Shown one piece after another: positions 12,036 through 16,449 of a DNA stretch of 16,449 nucleotides. The notes beneath the pieces were generated by a model. It was not told the DNA's origin. It was given only the letters and a program-made list of their open reading frames with translations, and did not search any database. This DNA is from Armatimonadota bacterium (GTDB taxonomy: Bacteria; Armatimonadota; UBA10988; DTZQ01). The stretch lies in assembly GCA_012961305.1 (NCBI GenBank), contig DTZQ01000638.1, positions 1-16,449 on the forward strand. The letters run 5' to 3'. Position 1 is the stretch's first letter. Every line of letters starts with the position of its first letter. The position numbers were made by a program, and so were the translations under genes.

Positions 12036-13916
12036 TCAACTCGCCTCCCGGATGAACCCATAGTACCGTCCTAACCAGTAGGGCAGCAGGAAATACGTCC
12101 CGTCGTCCTCGCTGCGGCCACCGTTGCCGCCGTCTAAGCGGTAGGGATTGCCGTTCCACTTCATAATGGGCCGTTCGTCGGCCGGCAGCACTTCCACGGA
12201 TTGGACCTCACCGAACCGGCCGGCTTCTTCGTCCAGGGTGATGTCGGCCCGATGGCTGTTGCGCACGTCCCAACTGATGAGGTCCAAGGGGATTTCCCGT
12301 AGCGTTTGCACGCTGGCTTCCAAGTCACAGGGGAGGCCAGTCAGGGCGCCGTAGATGAAGTTCCACAGGGGATTGTGCTCTGGCCGCTCAATCTGCCAAC
12401 TGCGCTCCAAACTGAGCAGGTAAATGGCCCGCAAGTCCGGGTCGGTTTCGTAGCGCAACAAGGCGTAGTAGGCCAGAAACGCCAGTTCATCATCGGAGTG
12501 GTTCACCTCACCCGGAGGGATGATTTTCTGCTCAATGGTGTTCAGGGCGTAGTGATGCTCACGGGCCAACTCGTGATAGGCGGCCAGGAACTTCTCATCG
12601 TCGGTAATGTGGTAAGCGGTACGCAAGTGGGCAAGGATTTCCAACGAGTTTAGGCCCTGCTGGGCCTGCCAGGGGCCGTTGAGGTAGGTGGGACTCCATA
12701 CTCCCCAGGTGGTCCGCTCGCCGTCCACATCTATCAGCAGGAAGTCGTTCTCCAGGATGTAGGACATGATGCGGTGGACGGTCTCCCGAATGGCCGTTCG
12801 GTCGGCCTCGTCGGGAATGAGGTCGTAGTACACCCCGTAGGCAAACATGTGCCCGTCCACTTCATCGGAACTGGTATCCCCCTTCCACTCCCACTCCCCA
12901 TCGGGGCTCTCATGCCACTCGCCGGAGGACTTTATCACCCGTTCGCCCTTCTTCACCGCGGCGCGAGCGGGGAAACCCTTCAGGGGGGTGACCTCTTCCA
13001 ACCACCGCAGCGCGTGCAGGGATTCGCGGGCCCGCTCTCGGGCGGCTTCGTCGCCGGTAGCGGCATACTGGAAGCACTGCGCGGCCACATACAGGGAGGT
13101 CCACAGGCCATCGTTGTCTGAGGCTTCGTGAATGAAACTGGCGGGATTGCCCGGCTCCTCCAAATGGCAGGAGGTTACGTACCCGTGTCGTTTGTGCCGC
13201 ACGGCAATGCGGGCCTCAAAACGGGCGGCCTTTTCGGCCAAGGTCATCTCCTCCGGGTACAGGTGGGTCAGGCCCTGGGCAGTGCCCACCCAGGCCGAGC
13301 CGTCCGGTGCGGCAGCCAAGGCCAACACTCGGTCATCCGGCAGCCACCGCCGCCCGGCGAAATATTTCCACTTCCCTTCGCGCCAGCGAATAACTCCCTG
13401 AGGGGTGCCAAACCAGCGTGTACCGTCGGGAGCCAAGGCCAGGTGGGTCACGTCCTCCACCGGCAGGCCGTTTGCACCCGTCAGTGCGTACCAGGTTTCC
13501 CGTCCATCGAAGATGTTCACCCCTGCGGCGGTGGCAACCCAGAAGAAACCCCGTTCATCCCGAACCAGAGCGCGGATGTCTGCGCTAAGCAGGCCACTGT
13601 TTTCCGGCGTGTACAGGCGGGTTTCCTCTGCCGTTTCGTAGACCAAACCCTCCGAACCGACCCGCCAGACCCCTTCCGTTTCCCGTATCAAAGTAGGGGC
13701 TGACGGGTGTCCCGGGCCTTGGGAGGGCGGACGGGGGCTGATAAGTTTCCACTTCTCCCCGTCCCCTTGAAACAACCCCGCAGCGGTGCCCACCAGGACC
13801 TGTCCCTGGGGACTCACTTCTACGGCCTGCACTTCGGCGGCAGGCAAACCGTCAGCCGAGGTAAAAGTGCGCTGAGTCTCCTGCGGGTAGGGACCAACTA
13901 CTAAACTCTGAGCCAT
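12036..13916 (-). CDS. Beta-propeller / alpha-toroid fusion protein (carbohydrate-active-like, function unknown)
   Basis: This 626-residue protein starts at ATG 13916 after AGGAGG (complement of 13922-13927). Residues about 15-220 hold several blades of the two-component-regulator-propeller type (GLPAAEVQAVEVSPQGQVLVG, and later WVATAAGVNIFDG, LAPDGTRWFGT and APDGSAWVGTAQGL). Residues about 235-626 are helical and toroid-like, with conserved-looking islands SDNDGLWTSLYVAAQ, WKGDTSSDEVDGHMFAY, TTWGVWSPTYLNG and NHSDDELAFLAYY. Rich Asp/Glu/His/Trp patches suggest a glycoside-hydrolase-like or lyase-like six-hairpin fold, but no characterised family is recognised. There is no signal peptide or transmembrane segment, which is unusual for a propeller sensor, and no histidine kinase follows. 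It is the last gene of a three-gene run with a UDP-sugar dehydrogenase and a Gfo/Idh protein. Confidence 0.75.
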   Translation of the reverse strand: MAQSLVVGPYPQETQRTFTSADGLPAAEVQAVEVSPQGQVLVGTAAGLFQGDGEKWKLISPRPPSQGPGHPSAPTLIRETEGVWRVGSEGLVYETAEETRLYTPENSGLLSADIRALVRDERGFFWVATAAGVNIFDGRETWYALTGANGLPVEDVTHLALAPDGTRWFGTPQGVIRWREGKWKYFAGRRWLPDDRVLALAAAPDGSAWVGTAQGLTHLYPEEMTLAEKAARFEARIAVRHKRHGYVTSCHLEEPGNPASFIHEASDNDGLWTSLYVAAQCFQYAATGDEAARERARESLHALRWLEEVTPLKGFPARAAVKKGERVIKSSGEWHESPDGEWEWKGDTSSDEVDGHMFAYGVYYDLIPDEADRTAIRETVHRIMSYILENDFLLIDVDGERTTWGVWSPTYLNGPWQAQQGLNSLEILAHLRTAYHITDDEKFLAAYHELAREHHYALNTIEQKIIPPGEVNHSDDELAFLAYYALLRYETDPDLRAIYLLSLERSWQIERPEHNPLWNFIYGALTGLPCDLEASVQTLREIPLDLISWDVRNSHRADITLDEEAGRFGEVQSVEVLPADERPIMKWNGNPYRLDGGNGGRSEDDGTYFLLPYWLGRYYGFIREAS

Positions 13917-13937
13917 CGTTGCCTCCTGGTTGCTCCT

Positions 13938-15230
13938 TCACATCTTGAAAATGTGGGCGGCCTTGAAATCGCGGAAGGCGTTCCGGGTGTCCAAAATCCA
14001 AGGGGCGTGCTCGACGATGAAGGCGTGGTCGTAGGCGTCATGGTCGGTAACGAGCACTACCCCGTCCACTTCGGAGAGGGTTTCCGGGGTGAGGGGCACC
14101 GAGGTGTAATGCTCCTCACCCACCTTTACTTCAGATACGTAAGGGTCGTGATAGAGGATTTCCGCCCCGGCCTGGCGGAGAAGTTCAGCCACTTTGTAGA
14201 AAGGCGATTCGCGGGTGTCGTCAATGTTGCTCTTGTAGGCCGCGCCCAGCAGAAGCAGGCGCGAACCGTTCAGGCACTTCCCTTCGCGGTTGAGCACCTC
14301 GCTAATGCGCTGGACAACGTAGTAGGGCATGTTCCAGTTGACCTCCCCGGCCAACTCAATGAACCGGGTGCGGAAATCGTACTGATTGGCTTTCCAGGAA
14401 AGGTAGAAGGGGTCGGCAGGAACACAGTGGCCTCCCACCCCCGGGCCAGGGGTGAACTTCATGAAACCAAAGGGTTTGGTGGCCGAGGCTTCGATGACTT
14501 CCCAAACGTCAATGCCCATCCGGTGGCACAGGAGGGCCAACTCGTTGACCAAAGCGATGTTGACGTTGCGGAAGATGTTCTCCAGCAGTTTGGTCAGTTC
14601 GGCCACCCGGGTGGAGGAAACGGGCACCACTTGGTCGCAAACACAACGGTACAGGGCTACGGCTGCCTCCCGACACCGCTCGGTAATCCCACCTACCACT
14701 TTGGGCGTGTTCCGAAGCCGCCACTGGCTGCCGGGGTCCACCCGTTCGGGGGAAAAGGCCAGAAAAAAATCACGCCCTACGGTCAGGCCCCGGGCCTCAA
14801 ATTGGGGCAGAAGCACCTCCTCCGTGGTGCCGGGGTAGGTGGTGCTTTCCAAAACTACTAACTGCCCCGGCAATAGGAAACGCGCCACCTGCTCGGTCGC
14901 CGCCTGGATGTACTGCAGATCAGGCTCTCGATTGGGAGTCAGCGGGGTGGGCACGCAGATGAGAATGGCGTCCACGTGGGCCAAGTTGGAAAAGTCCCTG
15001 CTGGCCCGCAAAAGGTGCCGCTCCACTAAATCCCGCACTTCCTCCGGGCTCACGTCTTTGATGTACGACTGCCCAGCGTTAAGGGCGGCTACCCGCCGCT
15101 CGTCCGGGTCCAGGCCCACCGTACGCAGTCCTGCCTGGGCAAAGGCCACCGCCACCGGCAGCCCGGCATAGCCCAAACCCATTATTGCCACCTTCGCCGT
15201 GCGGTCGGCAAACTTCTCCTCCAACGACAT
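13938..15230 (-). CDS. UDP-N-acetylhexosamine / UDP-glucose-type 6-dehydrogenase
   Basis: A 430-residue nucleotide-sugar dehydrogenase that oxidises C6 of a UDP-hexose(amine) to the carboxylate using two NAD. The Rossmann motif GLGYAGLP (18-25) is at the N-terminus. Family motifs include ICVPTPL, LESTTYPGTTEE, SPERVDPG, ELTKLLENIFRNVNIALVNELA and the catalytic Cys269 within GPGVGGHCVPADPFYL. The C-terminal UDP-binding domain has LLGAAYKSNIDDTRESP and YHDPYV. The pattern resembles WbpA/WecC (UDP-GlcNAc or UDP-ManNAc) more than UDP-glucose dehydrogenase. Start ATG 15230 lies four bases after GGAGGA, and its stop is 21 bases before the propeller gene. The neighbouring Gfo/Idh gene recalls the WbpA-WbpB pair of O-antigen pathways, so envelope glycan precursor synthesis is likely. 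Confidence 0.9.
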   Translation of the reverse strand: MSLEEKFADRTAKVAIMGLGYAGLPVAVAFAQAGLRTVGLDPDERRVAALNAGQSYIKDVSPEEVRDLVERHLLRASRDFSNLAHVDAILICVPTPLTPNREPDLQYIQAATEQVARFLLPGQLVVLESTTYPGTTEEVLLPQFEARGLTVGRDFFLAFSPERVDPGSQWRLRNTPKVVGGITERCREAAVALYRCVCDQVVPVSSTRVAELTKLLENIFRNVNIALVNELALLCHRMGIDVWEVIEASATKPFGFMKFTPGPGVGGHCVPADPFYLSWKANQYDFRTRFIELAGEVNWNMPYYVVQRISEVLNREGKCLNGSRLLLLGAAYKSNIDDTRESPFYKVAELLRQAGAEILYHDPYVSEVKVGEEHYTSVPLTPETLSEVDGVVLVTDHDAYDHAFIVEHAPWILDTRNAFRDFKAAHIFKM

Positions 15231-15246
15231 GGCATCCTCCTCACAT

Positions 15247-16278
15247 TTACACCTCTACAACTTCCACGCCCTTCCCAGTACGTGCCGATTCGTAGGCCGC
15301 TTCGATGAGGGCTACCACTGCTAAACCGTCCTGACCCCTGCACAGCGGTTCTGCCCGGCCTCGTAGTACGTCCACGAAGTTGGTCACGGGCCCTGGCACA
15401 GGGGGCAGGTCTTCCTCTGCCCTGGTCGCCGGCTCCCCTTCTGGCTCCTGCCAAGTCAGGCGAAAGGGCATTCCGTCTACGGTCAGAGTGCCCTTAGAGC
15501 CGTAGTAAACGTTGTGCACCCGGCGGACGGGGCAATGGCTGTCGCCCAGGCTGTTCAGTGTGCACAAGGCCCCGTTGTCCAGGCGCACGCTCAGGGTGTA
15601 GCGCAAATCCACCGGCAGGTCGTCCATCAGGGCCATAACTTCCACCGCCCGTCGTTCTGTGACCCAGAGGAGTTCGCAAACCTGGTGCGACCCGCTGTCC
15701 ATGAGGTGGCCGCCGCCGCTGAGGGCAGGGTCGGCCCGGAAGAGGGTCGGGGACACCAGGCCGGGCAGCGAATCCGGCAGGGCCACCCGCCCGAAAACGC
15801 CCTCTACGTTGCCCGTCCACCGCAAGTCAGCGGCTTCGATTTCGCCCACCGCACCCGACTGAATTCGCTCCCGTAGCGCATGGCAGTGGCGCCAATAGGG
15901 TGGGTTCAGAGCCACCAACAAAGGCAGGCCCCTTTCTTCAGCCAGCGCGACCAGTTCCCGTCCCTGGGCCACGGTCACGGTCATGGGCTTCTCCACCAGC
16001 ACCGGAATGCCCCGTTCCAACGCGGCTTTGGCCTGCTCATAATGCAGGGCATGGGGCGTGGCTATGAGTACGCCATCTAACTCCATTTCCTCCAACATCT
16101 GCCGATAGTCGGTGTAAGTTCGCTTTACGCCGAAGTGAGCGGCCATTTGGGCCAACTTCTCCGGATTGCGCCGACAGAGAGCGGCAATTTCCGCATCCGG
16201 CAGGGACCGTAACTCCGGCAGATGCCGCCGCGAGGCAAACCACCCGGCGCCAATAACTCCAATTTGCAGTTTGCTCAT
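15247..16278 (-). CDS. Gfo/Idh/MocA family oxidoreductase
   Basis: A 343-residue NAD(P)-dependent dehydrogenase. The Rossmann motif GAGWFA (10-15) follows MSKLQIGVI, and the conserved Glu-Lys-Pro is intact (96-98). The C-terminal domain has GGGHLMDSGSH (188-198), with catalytic-type Asp194 and His198. ATG 16278 is chosen because GAGGA lies eight bases upstream and the protein then begins exactly at the usual family N-terminus. The frame stays open to the window edge only because the upstream tandem repeat contains no stop. Its stop is 16 bases before the UDP-sugar dehydrogenase start, so they are likely co-transcribed. A WbpB-like role (oxidising a UDP-N-acetylglucosaminuronate at C3) is possible but not shown. 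The homologous gene at 3641-4642 differs in carrying TKP. Confidence 0.88.
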   Translation of the reverse strand: MSKLQIGVIGAGWFASRRHLPELRSLPDAEIAALCRRNPEKLAQMAAHFGVKRTYTDYRQMLEEMELDGVLIATPHALHYEQAKAALERGIPVLVEKPMTVTVAQGRELVALAEERGLPLLVALNPPYWRHCHALRERIQSGAVGEIEAADLRWTGNVEGVFGRVALPDSLPGLVSPTLFRADPALSGGGHLMDSGSHQVCELLWVTERRAVEVMALMDDLPVDLRYTLSVRLDNGALCTLNSLGDSHCPVRRVHNVYYGSKGTLTVDGMPFRLTWQEPEGEPATRAEEDLPPVPGPVTNFVDVLRGRAEPLCRGQDGLAVVALIEAAYESARTGKGVEVVEV

Positions 16279-16290
16279 GTCTCTGTTCCT

Positions 16291-16449
16291 CATCCCCCTG
16301 CCACCACGATACAGCCACCGCTGGCCACCGCGATGCAGCCACCACACGGCCACCCCGATGCAGGCCACCCCCCTGCCACCGCGATGCAGCCACCACACGG
16401 CCACCCCGATGCAGGCCATCCCCCTGCCACCACGATGCAGCCACCACAC
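16291..16449. repeat. Tandem repeat array, about 25-bp units in a 51-bp higher-order period
   Basis: Units begin at 16300, 16324, 16349, 16375, 16400 and 16426, each opening GCCACC, then an N-CGATGCAG core. Two subtypes alternate, of 25 and 26 bp. The 51-bp pair 16324-16374 recurs at 16375-16425 with a single substitution. A partial unit (CATCCCCCT, 16291-16299) marks the inner edge, 12 bases from the Gfo/Idh start. The array runs past the window end. It is stop-free on the minus strand because of its composition. It occupies the leader or promoter zone of the 12036-16278 operon. Confidence 0.9.

Noticed and set aside
16291..16449. CRISPR array
   Set aside because: The units are contiguous and similar along their whole length. 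There are no unique spacers, so it is a minisatellite-type tandem repeat.
16279..16449. N-terminal extension of the last Gfo/Idh protein (WLHRGG-type repeats)
   Set aside because: The frame is open only because the repeat has no stops. A ribosome binding site and the family-typical N-terminus place the start at 16278, and a second frame is open across the same repeat.

Overview
The window is a GC-rich (roughly 60% or more), densely coded bacterial chromosome segment. Nearly every gene starts behind a strong AGGAGG-type ribosome binding site, and most gaps between same-strand genes are short. No rRNA, tRNA, phage or transposase gene is visible. The mix of Gfo/Idh/MocA dehydrogenases, TIM-barrel sugar isomerases, large LamG/alpha-alpha-toroid carbohydrate proteins and a cmk-plsC pair is reminiscent of thermophilic Armatimonadota-like or related uncultivated lineages. 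That placement is inference, and no marker here settles it.

Layout, left to right. (1) 1-585, plus strand: the 3' end of a tetratricopeptide protein, a 63-residue PLDc_N-type membrane protein, an 8-codon mini-ORF with a strong ribosome binding site, then a rho-independent terminator. (2) 586-3630, plus: a full SbcC/Rad50-type ATPase with zinc hook; no SbcD lies beside it. (3) 3641-5443, minus: a two-gene operon, sugar isomerase/epimerase then Gfo/Idh/MocA dehydrogenase, driven by a near-consensus promoter at 5547-5575 through a leader that can fold in two mutually exclusive ways. (4) 5688-8639, plus, divergent: a 983-residue PcRGLX/YetA-like (exo-rhamnogalacturonan-lyase-like) protein with a C-terminal proline-rich linker and LamG-like domain. 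(5) 8728-11967, plus: cytidylate kinase, PlsC acyltransferase, a second sugar isomerase/epimerase, a small partner protein plus AbiEii-type nucleotidyltransferase (toxin-antitoxin-like, overlapping by 52 nt), and a 53-residue very basic protein. (6) 12036-16278, minus: Gfo/Idh/MocA dehydrogenase, UDP-sugar 6-dehydrogenase, and a beta-propeller/alpha-toroid fusion protein, apparently one operon. It is preceded by a 51-bp tandem repeat array that runs off the right edge.

Regions 3 and 4 read as a divergent pair for depolymerising a plant- or algal-type acidic polysaccharide and processing its sugars. Region 6 looks like nucleotide-sugar or envelope-glycan chemistry coupled to a carbohydrate-active-looking protein of unknown activity. 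Region 5 is core metabolism with a toxin-antitoxin-like module lodged in the same transcription run. Three intergenic hairpins share a TTCA tetraloop and probably belong to a dispersed repeat family.

No clearly new multi-gene system is proven. The best leads are the alternative-fold leader at 5470-5530, the propeller-toroid fusion and its operon, the partner/AbiEii pair, the mini-ORF/terminator unit, and the 51-bp repeat array upstream of the last operon.
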